Assembly (NCBI GenBank): GCA_905116865.2
Contig: CAJHNH020003120.1
Location: 37,501 to 101,500 of the forward strand
Length of the DNA stretch: 64,000 bases
Reading direction: 5' to 3'
Source of the DNA: Candidula unifasciata
Taxonomy: Eukaryota > Mollusca > Gastropoda > Stylommatophora > Geomitridae
The position numbers and the translations under genes are program-made. The notes under the pieces are model-generated. The model saw nothing but the letters and a program-made list of their open reading frames with translations. It made no database searches and was not told the DNA's origin. Below are positions 1-13,632 of the stretch, piece by piece (positions within the stretch are counted from its first letter, which is position 1; each line of letters starts with the position of its first letter).

Positions 1-1775
1 TTTCTTCCTAATGTAATCCAGCGACGTGACATGCATGATTGACTTTCTTTCTAATGTTATACAGCGACGTGACATAAATGATTGACTTTCTTCCTTAAGT
101 TATCCCGCGACGTGACATGCATGCTTGACTTTCTTCCTTATGTTATCCAGTGACGTGACATGCTTGACTTTCTTCCTTATGTTATCCCGCGACGTGACAT
201 GTATGCTTGACTTTCTTCCTTATGTTATCCAGTGACGTGACATGCTTAACTTTCTTCCTTATGTTATCCAGTGACGTGACATGTTTAACTTTCTCCCTTA
301 TGTTATCCAGTGACGTGACATGCATGCTTGACTTTCTCCCTAATGTTATCCAGCGACGTGACATGCATGATTAACTTTCTTCCTTATGTTATCCAGAGAC
401 GTGGCATGCTTGGCTTTCTTCCTTATGTTATCCCGCGACGTGACATGCATGCTTGACTTTCTTCCTTATGTTATCCAGTGACGTGACATGCTTGACTTTC
501 TTCCTTATGTTATCCAGCGACGTGTCATGTATGCTTGACTATCTTCCTTATGTTATCCAGCGACGTGTCATGTATGCTTGACTATCTTCCTTATGTTATC
601 CAGCGACGCGACATGTATGCTTGACTATCTTCCTTATGTTATCCAGCGACGTGTCATGTATGCTTGTCTATCTTCCTTATGTTATCCAGTGACGTGACAT
701 GCATTCTTGAATATCTTCTCTATGTTATCCAGCTACGTGGCATGCTTGACTTTCTTTCTTATATTATCCAGCGACGTGACTTGCATGCTTGACTTTCTTC
801 CTTATGTTATCCAGCGACGTGGCATGCTTGAGTTTCTTCATTATGTTATCTAGCGACGTGGCATGCATGCTTGAATTTCTTCCTTATGTTATCCAGAGAC
901 GTGACATGCATGCTTGACTATCTTCTCTATGTTATCCCGCGACGTGACATGCATGATTGACTTTCTTTCTTATGTTATCCACCGACGTGGCATGCATGAT
1001 TGATTTTCAACCTTATGTTATCCAGCGACGTGGCATGCATGCTTGACTTTCTTCCTTATATTATCTAGCGACGTGGCATGATTGACTTTCTTCCTAATGT
1101 AATCCAGCGACGTGACATGCATGATTGACTTTCTTCCTTATGTTATCTAGCGACCTGACATGCATGATTGACTTTCTTTCTTTCTTTTGTCATCCAGCGA
1201 CGTGGCATGCATGATTGACTTTCTTCCTTATGTTATCCAGCGACGTGGCATGCATAATTGACTTTCTTCCTTATGTTATCCAGCGACGTAGCATGCATGA
1301 TTGACTTTCTTCCTTATGTTATCCAGAGACGTGACATGCATGATTGACTTTCTTCCTTATGTTATCCAGCAACTCGACATGCATAATTGACTTTCTTCCT
1401 TATGTTATCCCGCGACGTAGCATGCATGATTGACTTTCTTCCTTATGTTATCCAGCGACGTGACATGCATGCTTGACTATCTTCTCTATGTTATCCAGCG
1501 ACGTGACACGCATGATTGACTTTCTTCCTTATGTTATCCAGCGACGTGACATGCACGATTGATTTTTTTCCTTATGTTATCCGGCGACGTGGCATGATTG
1601 ACTTTCTTCCTTATGTTATCCAGCGACGTGACATGCATGCTTGACTATCTTCTCTATGTTATCCAGCGACGTGACATGCATGCTTGACTATCTTCTCTAT
1701 GTTATCCAGCGACGTGACATGCATGTTTGACTTTTTTCCTTATGTTATCCAGCGACGTGACATGCACGACTAGAA
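1..1775. repeat. Minisatellite, 43/39-bp unit (left edge truncated by window)
   Basis: About 42 head-to-tail units, each carrying the cores GACGTGACATGC, TTGACTTTCTTCC and TTATGTTATCCAG. Two length classes alternate: 43 bp, and 39 bp with a 4-bp deletion after GACATGC. Substitutions such as CTATC for CTTTC cluster in neighbouring units, as expected from local gene conversion or replication slippage. The array runs off the left edge. A short minus-strand open frame at 182-364 simply reads these units and is not a gene. Confidence 0.95.
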
Positions 1776-1914
1776 AACCTTCATGTGTAGCAAAAGACGT
1801 GACATGTGTGGGTGACTATTCTTCATGTGCACAAAATAATTATGACGTTTTCAACTACCCCATTCATTTTCCGAATGAAATTATTTAGAAATCTTCAGGG
1901 ATCGTCTCTGGATC
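1776..1914. other. Degenerate array edge and short spacer
   Basis: The first 60 bases still contain two decayed 43-bp-type units (GACGTGACATG cores). The rest, up to the next array, is A/T-rich with nothing recognisable. Confidence 0.5.
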
Positions 1915-4900
1915 CACAAAATGTACGTCTGGCCATAATTCAGTTTACCATCTAAAACTGTACGTCTTGCCATAATCCAGATTACCATCTAAGACTATAC
2001 GTCTTGCCATAATCCAGGTTAGCATCTAAGACTATACGTCTTGCCATAATCCACGTTACCATCTAAGACTATACGTCTTGCCAATATCCAGGTTATCATC
2101 TAAGACTGTTCTTCTTGCCATAATGCAGGTTATAGTCTAAGACTGTTCTTCTTGCCACAATCCAGGTTATCGTCTAAGACTGTTCTTCTTGACATAATCC
2201 AGGTTATCGTCTAAGACTGTACGTCTTGCCATAATCCAGGTTATCGCCTAAGACTGTTCTTCTTGCCATAATCCAGGTTATCATCTAAGACTGTACGTCT
2301 TGCCATAATCCAGGTTATCGTGTAAGACTGTACGTCTTGCCATAATCCAGGTTATCGTCTAAGACTGTACGTCTTGCCATAATCCATGTTACCATCTAAG
2401 ACTGTAGGTCTTGCCATAATCCAGGTTATCGTCTAAGACTGTTCTTCTTGCCATAATCCAGACTACCATCTAAGACTGTTCTTCTTGACATAATCCAGGT
2501 TATCGTCTAAGACTGTACGTCTTGCCATAATCCAGGTTATCGCCTAAGACTGTTCTTCTTGCCATAATCCAGGTTATCATCTAAGACTGTACGTCTTGCC
2601 ATAATCTAGGTTATCGTCTAAGACTGTACGTCTTGCCATAATCCAGGTTATCGTCTAAGACTGTACGTCTTGCCATAATCCATGTTACCATCTAAGACTG
2701 TAGGTCTTGCCATAATCCAGGTTATCGTCTAAGACTGTTCTTTTTGCCATAATCCAGACTACATCTAAGACTGTTCTTCTTGCCATAATCCAGGTTATCG
2801 TCTAAGACTGTACGTCTTGCCATAATCCAGGTTATCGTCTAAGACTGTACTTCTTGCCATAATCCAGGTTATCGTCTAAGACTGTTCTTTTTGCCATAAT
2901 CCAGACTTATCATCTAAGACTGTTCTTCTTGCCATAATCCAGGTTATCGTCTAAGACTGTACGTCTTGCCATAATCCAGGTTATCGTCTAAGACTGTTCG
3001 TCTTGCCATAATCCAGGTTATCGTCTAAGACTGTTCTGTACGTCTTGCCATAATCCAGGTTATCGTCTAAGACTGTTCTTCTTGCCATAATCCAGGTTAT
3101 CGTCTAAGACTGTTCTTCTTGCCATAATCCAGGTTATCGTCTAAGACTGTTCTTCTTGCCATAATCCAGGTTATCGTCTAAGACTGTAGGTCTTGCCATA
3201 ATCCAGGTTATCGTCTAAGACTGTACGTCTTGCCATAATCCAGGTTACCGTCTAAGACTATACGTCTTGCCATAATCCAGGTTACCATCTAAGACTGTAC
3301 GTCTTGCCATAATCCAGGTTACCATCTAAGACTATACGTCTTGCCATAATCCAGGTTACCATCTAAGACTATACGTCTTGCCATAATCCAGGTTAGCATC
3401 TAAGACTGTACGTCTTGCCATAATCCAGGTTACCGTCTAAGACTGTACGTCTTGCCATAATCCAGGTTAGCATCTAAGACTGTACGTCTTGCCATAATCC
3501 AGGTTACCATCTATAATCAGGTTACCATCTAAGACTCTAAGACTACGTCTTGCCATAATCCAGGTTATCGTCTAAGACTGTACGTCTTGCCATAATGCAG
3601 GTTACCATCTAAGATTGTACGTCTTGCCATAATCCAGGTTAGCATCTAAGACTATACGTCTTGCCATAATCCAGGTTATCGTCTAAGACTGTACGTCTTG
3701 CCATAATCCAGGTTATCGTCTAAGACTGTACGTCTTGCCATAATCCATGTTACCATCTAAGACTGTTCTTCTTGCCATAATCCAGGTTATCGTCTCAGAC
3801 TGTTCTTCTTGCCATAATCCAGGTTATCATCTAAGACTGTTCTTCTTGCCATAATCCAGGCTACCATCTAAGACTGTTCTTCTTGCCATAATCCAGGTTA
3901 TCGTCTAAGACTGTTCTTCTTGCCATAATCCAGGTTATCGTCTAAGACTGTACGTCTTGCCATTATCCAGGTTATCGTCTAAGACTGTTCTTCTTGCCAT
4001 AATGCAGGTTATAGTCTAAGACTGTTCTTCTTGCCACAATCCAGGTTATCGTCTAAGACTGTTCTTCTTGACATAATCCAGGTTATCGTCTAAGACTGTA
4101 CGTCTTGCCATAATCCAGGTTATCGCCTAAGACTGTTCTTCTTGCCATAATCCAGGTTATCATCTAAGACTGTACGTCTTGCCATAATCCAGGTTATCGT
4201 GTAAGACTGTACGTCTTGCCATAATCCAGGTTATCGTCTAAGACTGTACGTCTTGCCATAATCCATGTTACCATCTAAGACTGTAGGTCTTGCCATAATC
4301 CAGGTTATCGTCTAAGACTGTTCTTCTTGCCATAATCCAGACTACCATCTAAGACTGTTCTTCTTGACATAATCCAGGTTATCGTCTAAGACTGTACGTC
4401 TTGCCATAATCCAGGTTATCGCCTAAGACTGTTCTTCTTGCCATAATCCAGGTTATCATCTAAGACTGTACGTCTTGCCATAATCTAGGTTATCGTCTAA
4501 GACTGTACGTCTTGCCATAATCCAGGTTATCGTCTAAGACTGTACGTCTTGCCATAATCCATGTTACCATCTAAGACTGTAGGTCTTGCCATAATCCAGG
4601 TTATCGTCTAAGACTGTTCTTTTTGCCATAATCCAGACTACCATCTAAGACTGTTCTTCTTGCCATAATCCAGGTTATCGTCTAAGACTGTACGTCTTGC
4701 CATAATCCAGGTTATCGTCTAAGACTGTACGTCTTGCCATAATCCAGGTTATCGTCTAAGACTGTTCTTTTTGCCATAATCCAGACTACCATCTAAGACT
4801 GTTCTTCTTGCCATAATCCAGGTTATCGTCTAAGACTGTACGTCTTGCCATAATCCAGGTTATCGTCTAAGACTGTACGTCTTGCCATAATCCAGGTTAT

Positions 4901-6875
4901 CGTCTAAGACTGTTCTTCTTGCCATAATCCAGGTTATCGTCTAAGACTGTTCTTCTTGCCATAATCCAGGTTATCAACTAAGACTGTTCTTCTTGCCATA
5001 ATCCAGGTTATCGTCTAAGACTGTACGTCTTGCCATTATCCAGGTTATCGTCTAAGACTGTTCTTCTTGCCATAATCCAGGTTATCGTCTAAGACTGTTC
5101 TTCTTGCCATAATCCAGGTTATCGTCTAAGACTGTAGGTCTTGCCATAATCCAGGTTATCGTCTAAGACTGTACGTCTTGCCATAATCCAGGTTACCGTC
5201 TAAGACTATACGTCTTGCCATAATCCAGGTTACCATCTAAGACTGTACGTCTTGCCATAATCCAGGTTACCATCTAAGACTATACGTCTTGCCATAATCC
5301 AGGTTACCATCTAAGACTGTACGTCTTGCCATAATCCAGGTTAGCATCTAAGACTGTACGTCTTGCCATAATCCAGGTTACCGTCTAAGACTGTACGTCT
5401 TGCCATAATCCAGGTTAGCATCTAAGACTGTACGTCGTGCCGTAATCCAGGTTACCATCTAAGACTATACGTCTTGCCATAATGCAGGTTACCATCTAAG
5501 ATTGTACGTCTTGCCATAATCCAGGTTAGCATCTAAGACTATACGTCTTGCCATAATCCAGGTTATCGTCTAAGACTGTACGTCTTGCCATAATCCAGGT
5601 TATCGTCTAAGACTGTACGTCTTGCCATAATCCATGTTACCATCTAAGACTGTTCTTCTTGCCATAATCCAGGTTATCGTCTAAGACTGTACGTCTTGCC
5701 ATAATCCAGGTTATCGTCTAAGACTGTAAACTTGCCATAATCCAGGTAATCGTCTAAGACTGTTCTTCTTGCCATAATCCAGGTTATCGTCTCAGACTGT
5801 TCTTCTTGCCATAATCCAGGTTATCATCTAAGACTGTTCTTCTTGCCATAATCCAGGCTACCATCTAAGACTGTTCTTCTTGCCATAATCCAGGTTATCG
5901 TCTAAGACTGTTCTTCTTGCCATAATCCAGGTTATCGTCTAAGACTGTACGTCTTGCCATTATCCAGGTTATCGTCTAAGACTGTTCTTCTTGCCATAAT
6001 CCAGGTTATCGTCTAAGACTGTTCTTCTTGCCATAATCCAGGTTATCGTCTAAGACTGTACGTCTTGCCATTATCCAGGTTATCGTCTAAGACTGTTCTT
6101 CTTGCCATAATCCAGGTTATCGTCTAAGACTGTTCTTCTTGCCATAATCCAGGTTATCGTCTAAGACTGTAGGTCTTGCCATAATCCAGGTTATCGTCTA
6201 AGACTGTACGTCTTGCCATAATCCAGGTTACCGTCTAAGACTGTACGTCTTGCCATAATCCAGGTTACCATCTAAGACTGTACGTCTTGCCATAATCCAG
6301 GTTACCATCTAAGACTATACGTCTTGCCATAATCCAGGTTACCATCTAAGACTGTACGTCTTGCCATAATCCAGGTTAGCATCTAAGACTGTACGTCTTG
6401 CCATAATCCAGGTTACCGTCTAAGACTGTACGTCTTGCCATAATCCAGGTTAGCATCTAAGACTGTACGTCGTGCCGTAATCCAGGTTACCATCTAAGAC
6501 TATACGTCTTGCCATAATGCAGGTTACCATCTAAGATTGTACGTCTTGCCATAATCCAGGTTGGCATCTAAGACTATACGTCTTGCCATAATCCAGGTTA
6601 CCATCTAAGACTTCACGTCTTGCCATAATCCAGGTTACCATCTAAGACTGTACGTCTTGCCATAATCCAGGTTAGCATCTAAGACTATACGTCTTGCCAT
6701 AATCCAGTTTACCATCTAAGACTGTACGTCTTGCCATAATCCAGGTTAGCATCTAAGACTGTACGTCTTGCCATAATCCAGGTTAGCATCTAAGACTGTA
6801 CGTCTTGCCATAATCCAGGTTACCATCTAAGACTGTACGTCTTGCCATAATCCAGGCTATCGTCTCAAAGATGCA
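1915..6875. repeat. Large minisatellite, 37-bp unit (about 134 copies) with higher-order structure
   Basis: The unit contains the cores TAAGACTGTACGTCTTGCC and ATAATCCAGGTTATCGTC. Variants (TTCTTCTT for TACGTCTT, ACCATC for ATCGTC, TAGCATC) are not random. The same order of variants recurs about 1,880 bp apart (near 2085-2960 and 3965-4840), about 1,035 bp apart (near 5431 and 6466, marked by a rare CGTCGTGCCGT unit), and about 1,997 bp apart (rare GTCTCAGAC units at 3792 and 5789). The array therefore grew by duplicating long multi-unit blocks as well as single units. No coding potential. Confidence 0.97.
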
Positions 6876-6894
6876 CAAATCATTATACAAAACC

Positions 6895-7045
6895 TATGTC
6901 TGCAAAACCCACGGTTAGATTTAAACCCACCAGTGTGATGTTGACCACATCATTCACTAATGATATAGGTCTAGCCCTATATGCCCAATACACAGGAAAG
7001 CGTGGAAAAGTCTCCTTGACTTTACCACACATATAAACCCATCAT
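6895..7045 (+). mobile_element. SINE 3' half, diverged (family A)
   Basis: The segment holding CCAGTGTGATGTTGACCACA, then TATAGGTCTAGCCC and TATATGCCCAATACAC, aligns by eye with the body and tail of the tRNA-headed SINE at 28258-28530 and its minus-strand relative at 32835-33225. The tRNA-like head is missing or too diverged to see, because the 37-bp array abuts the element on its left. This is a truncated, old copy. Confidence 0.6.
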
Positions 7046-7319
7046 GTCAAAGAAAATAATGCATATATTAGTAAACTGAGGTCAATAGATGAAAACAAAA
7101 CCATAGATCCAAAACCCGCAGTCTAGATCAGCAATGTTGTTATAGTCAGAACAGAAGGTTAGGTTAGGTTAGGTTAGTTGCGTATCCTTTACAGGTCGTT
7201 GCAGAACCAATCCAGAAAGCAATGGCAAACTACTGGACGTAAATTTGCCTAGAAGAACCACGCAACAGCCAGGGGCTGTTGGTGTAGGTGCTGCAACGTC
7301 CTGTAAAAAATACACAACT
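7046..7319. other. Unassigned sequence with a short GGTTA run
   Basis: Mostly unique A-rich sequence. About four GGTTA units lie near 7159-7180. The run is too short and internal to be a telomere; it is a small microsatellite. Confidence 0.5.
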
Positions 7320-8150
7320 AACCTAACAGCTATATTTTCAACAATCCAGTCATATTTTCCACTACAGCCATATTTTCAAACAATCCAGCCATTTTTTCCA
7401 CACAGCAGCCATTTTTTCAACAATCCAGAAAAATTTTCTGCACTACAGCCAAATTTTCAATAATCCAGCAACATTTTCCATACTACAGCCATATTTTTAA
7501 TATTCCAACCACGTTTTCCCCATTCTACTCACATTTTTACACTCTATCCGTATTTACAATATTCTAACCATATTTTCAAAACTTTAGTTCCGTTTCAACA
7601 ACAAAGTTATATTTTCCACTCTCCAGCCATATTTCCAACATTCCCGTCACATTTTCAACAATCCAGTCATATTTTTAACACTCAAGCCACATTTTTAACA
7701 ATCAAGCCATATTTTTAACAATCCAGCCCACTTTTTAACAATCCAGTCATATTTTCAACACTCCAGCCAATTGTTCAAAATTCCAGTCACATTTTCAACA
7801 ATCCAACCCAATTTTTAACAATCCAGCCATATTTTCAACACTCCAAACATATTTTCAACACTCCAACCATATTTTCAACACTCCAACCATATTTTCAAAA
7901 TTCCAGTCATATTTTTAACAATCCAGCTATATTTTCCACACTACAACCATATTTTCAAAATTCCAGTCACATTTTCAAAATTCCAGTCATATTTTTAACA
8001 ATCCAGCTATATTTTCCACACTACATCCATATTTTCAAAATTCCAGCCATATTTTTCACACTAAAGTCATATTCTTAACACTCCAGCCATATTTTTAACA
8101 CTCTATTCCTGTTTGCAACTATCTAGCCATATTTTCAATCAGTGGGGTAT
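7320..8150. repeat. Degenerate minisatellite, about 20-bp unit
   Basis: Some 40 decayed units built on ATTTTCAACA plus ATCCAGCCAT, with frequent T/A runs and indels. The open frame at 7245-7463 runs into this array and is not convincing as a gene. Confidence 0.85.
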
Positions 8151-8956
8151 TCAAAGACACGTCTTGTAGCGGAATTAATTATTTAAGTCCTGGGTAGTAC
8201 TTAACTGAACACTGTCATCCCAAGTTTGTGTACTTTAGCGCGATCATTTAAAAAAATTATTTTTAGGGAGCTGGAAAGTAGAACTTGGGCACAGATGGAG
8301 CTGTAGGAACATTTGGAATCAAATATGTTTTTATAACCGCAGAATGCGATGGGAAGAGTATGGTAAAGTGAATCATCATATAAAGAGTAATCAATAGCTG
8401 TATTGTGAGATCACCAGTGAATGTGGCTCGGTCGTCCGGACGGTAGGCCGAAAACACTAGTCTCGTTTAAACAAAATCTATGAATAAGCTCGGGAAAAGT
8501 GCAAAACTTACAGTTTTATCTGGGACTCGTGCTAGTGCTCGTAGTTTTAAATGCTTTGAATGTGTGGAATGTGTTGATGTGAATTTTCAATTAACGTTAA
8601 ATGCTTTCGAAAAAAAATGTCTGGGTAAAGAATATAAACATAAAATGGTATAAATTGAAAAATGGTGAAGAAAAAAAAAAAAGAAAACTGAATGAAAATT
8701 GAAATAAAATCAGATGAATTCAAAAAGAGTGAAGAAAAAACCAGTTCCAGTCTGCTCCCATGTGTGTTTTAAAATTGACATTCATATCCAAGTTAGTCGA
8801 TCAGGGAGCTGGCATATGTCTTGACAAGGTAACGATGCCTATCCGCACTAAGATCACAGCAGTTATATAACCACTATTGGACTGTACACACATGAAATAT
8901 GTTATAATGTTCTTCTTGGGGTTTCTATGTTTTATCTTCTGGGTTTCTTCCTGTTC
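8151..8956. other. Unassigned single-copy sequence
   Basis: A/T-rich, no recognisable domain, RNA gene or transposon terminus. A 64-codon minus-strand frame at 8263-8457 has no identifiable features. Confidence 0.4.
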
Positions 8957-11900
8957 TCCTTAATCTCTCTGTTTGCCATGTAATGCCTGTTAGGTAATCT
9001 CCTTAATCTCTCTGTTTGCCATGTTATGCCTGTTAGGTAATCTCCTTAATCTCTCTGTTTGCCATGTTAGTGCCTGTTAGGTAATCTCCTTAATCTCTCT
9101 GTTTGCCATGTTAGTGCCTGTTAGGTAATCTCCTTAATCTCTCTGTTTGCCATGTAATGCCTGTTAGGTAATCTCCTTATGTTTGCCATGTTAGTGCCTG
9201 TTAGGTAATCTCCTTAATCTCTCTGTTTGCCATGTAGTGCCTGTTAGGTAATCTCCTTAATCTCTCTGTTTTAGCCATGTTATCTCTCTGTTTGCCTGTT
9301 AGGTAATCTCCTTAATCTCTCTGTTTGCCATGTTAGTGCCTGTTAGGTAATCTCCTTAATCTCTCTGTTTGCCATGTTAGTGCCTGTTAGGTAATCTCCT
9401 TAATCTCTCTGTTTGCCATGTTAGTGCCTGTTAGGTAATCTCCTTAATCTCTCTGTTTGCCATGTTAGTGCCTGTTAGGTAATCTCCTTAATCTCTCTGT
9501 TTGCCATGTTAGTGCCTGTTAGGTAATCTCCTTAATCTCTCTGTTTGCCATGTAATGCCTGTTAGGTAATCTCCTTAATCTCTCTGTTTGCCATGTTATG
9601 CCTGTTAGGTAATCTCCTTAATCTCTCTGTTTGCCATGTTAGTGCCTGTTAGGTAATCTCCTTAATCTCTCTGTTTGCCATGTTAGTGCCTGTTAGGTAA
9701 TCTCCTTAATCTCTCTGTTTGCCATGTAATGCCTGTTAGGTAATCTCCTTAATCTCTCTGTTTGCCATGTTAGTGCCTGTTATGTAATCTCCTTAATCTC
9801 TCTGTTTGCCATGTAATGCCTGTTAGGTAATCTCCTTAATCTCTCTGTTTGCCATGTTAGTGCCTGTTAGGTAATCTCCTTAATCTCTCTGTTTGCCATG
9901 TTAGTGCCTGTTAGGTAATCTCCTTAATCTCTCTGTTTGTCATGTAGTGCCTGTTAGGTAATCTCCTTAATCTCTCTGTTTGCCATGTAATGCCTGTTAG
10001 GTAATCTCCTTGATCTCTCTGTTTGCCATGTTAGTGCCTGTTAGGTAATCTCCTTAATCTCTCTGTTTGCCATGTAATGCCTGTTAGGTAATCTCCTTAA
10101 TCTCTCTGTTTGCCATGTTATGCCTGTTAGGTAATCTCCTTAATCTCTCTGTTTGCCATGTTAGTGCCTGTTAGGTAATCTCCTTAATCTCTCTGTTTGC
10201 CATGTTAGTGCCTGTTAGGTAATCTCCTTAATCTCTCTGTTTGCCATGTAATGCCTGTTAGGTAATCTCCTTAATCTCTCTGTTTGCCATGTTAGTGCCT
10301 GTTAGGCAATCTCCTTAATCTCTCTGTTTGCCATGTAGTGCCTGTTAGGTAATCTCCTTAATCTCTCTGTTTGCCATGTTAGTGCCTGTTAGGTAATCTC
10401 CTTAATCTCTCTGTTTGCCATGTTAGTGCCTGTTAGGTAATCTCCTTAATCTCTCTGTTTGCCATGTTAGTGCCTGTTAGGTAATCTCCTTAATCTCTCT
10501 GTTTGCCATGTTAGTGCCTGTTAGGTAATCTCCTTAATCTCTCTGTTTGCCATGTTAGTGCCTGTTAGGTAATCTCCTTAATCTCTCTGTTTGCCATGTA
10601 ATGCCTGTTAGGTAATCTCCTTAATCTCTCTGTTTGCCATGTAATGCCTGTTAGGTAATCTCCTTGATCTCTCTGTTTGCCATGTTAGTGCCTGTTAGGT
10701 AATCTCCTTAATCTCTCTGTTTGCCATGTTAGTGCCTGTTAGGTAATCTCCTTAATCTCTCTGTTTGTCATGTAGTGCCTGTTAGGTAATCTCCTTAATC
10801 TCTCTGTTTGCCATGTAATGCCTGTTAGGTAATCTCCTTAATCTCTCTGTTTGCCATGTTAGTGCCTGTTAGGTAATCTCCTTAATCTCTCTGTTTGCCA
10901 TGTAATGCCTGTTAGGTAATCTCCTTAATCTCTCTGTTTGCCATGTAGTGCCTGTTAGGTAATCTCCTTAATCTCTCTGTTTGCCATGTAATGCCTGTTA
11001 GGTAATCTCCTTGATCTCTCTGTTTGCCATGTTAGTGCCTGTTAGGTAATCTCCTTAATCTCTCTGTTTGCCATGTAATGCCTGTTAGGTAATCTCCTTG
11101 ATCTCTCTGTTTGCCATGTTAGTGCCTATTAGGTAATCTCCTTAATCTCTCTGTTTGCCATGTAATGCCTGTTAGGTAATCTCCTTGATCTCTCTGTTTG
11201 CCATGTTAGTGCCTGTTAGGTAATCTCCTTGATCTCTCTGTTTGCCATGTTAGTGCCTGTTAGGTAATCTCCTTGATCTCTCTGTTTGCCATGTTAGTGC
11301 CTGTTAGGTAATCTCCTTGATCTCTCTGTTTGCCATGTTAGTGCCTGTTAGGTAATCTCCTTAATCTCTCTGTTTGCCATGTAATGCCTGTTAGGTAATC
11401 TCCTTAATCTCTCTGTTTGCCATGTTAGTGCCTGTTAGGTAATCTCCTTAATCTCTCTGTTTGCCATGTAGTGCCTGTTAGGTAATCTCCTTAATCTCTC
11501 TGTTTGCCATGTTAGTGCCTGTTAGGTAATCTCCTTAATCTCTCTGTTTGCCATGTTAGTGCCTGTTAGGTAATCTCCTTAATCTCTCTGTTTGCCATGT
11601 TAGTGCCTGTTAGGTAATCTCCTTAATCTCTCTGTTTGCCATGTTAGTGCCTGTTAGGTAATCTCCTTAATCTCTCTGTTTGCCATGTTAGTGCCTGTTA
11701 GGTAATCTCCTTAATCTCTCTGTTTGCCATGTAATGCCTGTTAGGTAATCTCCTTAATCTCTCTGTTTGCCATGTTATGCCTGTTAGTTAATCTCCTTAA
11801 TCTCTCTGTTTGCCATGTTAGTGCCTGTTAGGTAATCTCCTTAATCTCTCTGTTTGCCATGTTAGTGCCTGTTAGGTAATCTCCTTAATCTCTCTGTTTG

Positions 11901-12364
11901 CCATGTTAGTGCCTGTTAGGTAATCTCCTTAATCTCTCTGTTTGCCATGTAATGCCTGTTAGGTAATCTCCTTGATCTCTCTGTTTGCCATGTTAGTGCC
12001 TGTTAGGTAATCTCCTTGATCTCTCTGTTTGCCATGTTAGTGCCTGTTAGGTAATCTCCTTGATCTCTCTGTTTGCCATGTTAGTGCCTGTTAGGTAATC
12101 TCCTTGATCTCTCTGTTTGCCATGTTAGTGCCTGTTAGGTAATCTCCTTGATCTCTCTGTTTGCCATGTTAGTGCCTGTTAGGTAATCTCCTTGATCTCT
12201 CTGTTTGCCATGTTAGTGCCTGTTAGGTAATCTCCTTAATCTCTCTGTTTGCCATGTTAGTGCCTGTTAGGTAATCTCCTTGATCTCTCTGTTTGCCATG
12301 TTAGTGCCTGTTAGGTAATCTCCTTAATCTCTCTGTTTGCCATGTTAGTGCCTGTTAGGTAATT
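8957..12364. repeat. Minisatellite, 44/43-bp unit (about 78 copies)
   Basis: Near-identical head-to-tail units made of CTCCTTAATCTCTCTGTTTG and CCATGTTAGTGCCTGTTAGG cores. The 43-bp class reads CCATGTAATGCC or CCATGTAGTGCC. A CTTGATCTC variant forms runs (about 11.0-11.35 kb and 11.96-12.3 kb), and the succession AATGCC, TATGCC, TAGTGCC recurs, so multi-unit blocks were copied. Homogeneity is much higher than in the 20-bp array to the left, which suggests recent expansion. Confidence 0.97.
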
Positions 12365-12424
12365 CTCTGCTGGTTTCCTCTCATAAATAAACAGAGGGGG
12401 GAACCTTTGAGGCCGTTAGATATT

Positions 12425-12622
12425 ATGAATTAATCGAGTAACAGAAAGTGTATTGATTGGCACTCATAGAAAGAAGTAGAAAGATAGAAGAACACACTAG
12501 ACAACATAAAAATCGAAAGCTATAGTTACCGTGCCGGGAATTGAACCTGTCACCTCCAGACGGCGTCTGCGCCTCGCCATGAATACAAGTGCACTAAGAT
12601 ACATGGTCAACTAGGCACCCCC
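12425..12622 (-). mobile_element. tRNA-derived SINE (family B), copy 1
   Basis: Read on the minus strand, it starts GGGTGCCTAGTTGACCATG (degenerate A box) and carries GGTTCAATTCC (close to the Pol III B box GGTTCRANTCC) about 70 bases later. A tail follows with ATAGCTTTCGATTTTTATG, TTGTCTAGTGTG and GATTAATTCAT. The copy at 17636-17824 shares head, body and end, so this is a dispersed repeat. It sits just past the end of the 44-bp array. Confidence 0.75.
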
Positions 12623-13129
12623 CAAAAAAGGTGTCTTATTGGCCATGTCTATCGTACAGCTTGAAATCCACAACTATGGAATACGGACAGAATTCATTTC
12701 AACGCATTGAAATGGCACCACAGGTTACAGAAATTTATATTAAGGAAGCAAATGTCGAATAACAATCACAGCAACAATTTACGAACACAGTAAGACCTTA
12801 TTGCTTTGTCTAGAATACACAAACATTTAAGAAAGGTATTTGATTGGTTTCCTCTTAGTTTGTCTCCCATGTGGCACCATCTTCTCTGACAATTGTTCTT
12901 ATTTCTTTACTCCTTTCGATTTCATCCCATTTTATCTACTAAATATTTCTCAGACAATTGTTGTTGAAAGCATTTAACGTTCGTTTCATGTCTTGTGGTT
13001 CTTTTACTTTTACTTCCATATATTAAAACTGAAATAACATTCAAATTAAAAAAACATAACTTGTTTTTAAAATGTTACGTGTTAGAGTAACATTCTCTGT
13101 TCAAGATGTAAACATCATATTCACATTTC
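12623..13129. other. Unassigned A/T-rich sequence
   Basis: No gene, RNA or transposon signature seen between the SINE and the CTTT tract. Confidence 0.4.
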
Positions 13130-13395
<266 letters not shown>

Positions 13396-13499
13396 TATTC
13401 TATTCTTTCATTCTTTCTTTTATTCTTTCTTTCATTATTATTTAAAAGACTGTCATTTGCTAGTGGCTGGGGAAAGAGATTCGAAACTGCTGTATGTAT

Positions 13500-13527
13500 T
13501 AGTGAGTGAGTGAGTGAGTGAGTGAGT
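13500..13527. repeat. (GAGT)n microsatellite
   Basis: Six to seven GAGT units, short and perfect. Confidence 0.9.
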
Positions 13528-13632
13528 AGGAATAATTAATTACGTGCATTTCGATTTTTTTCTTTTTCATTGCCGGTCCTAAACTAAATGGAAAATAATT
13601 AGACTCGAGCGTGAGCTCCACACATTTGTTTC

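Noticed and set aside
7159..7180. GGTTA repeat as an interstitial telomere
   Set aside because: Only about four units, and the mollusc telomere repeat is expected to be TTAGGG.
1..12364. CRISPR-like look of regularly spaced repeats
   Set aside because: Units are head-to-tail without unique spacers, there are no cas genes, and the DNA is animal.
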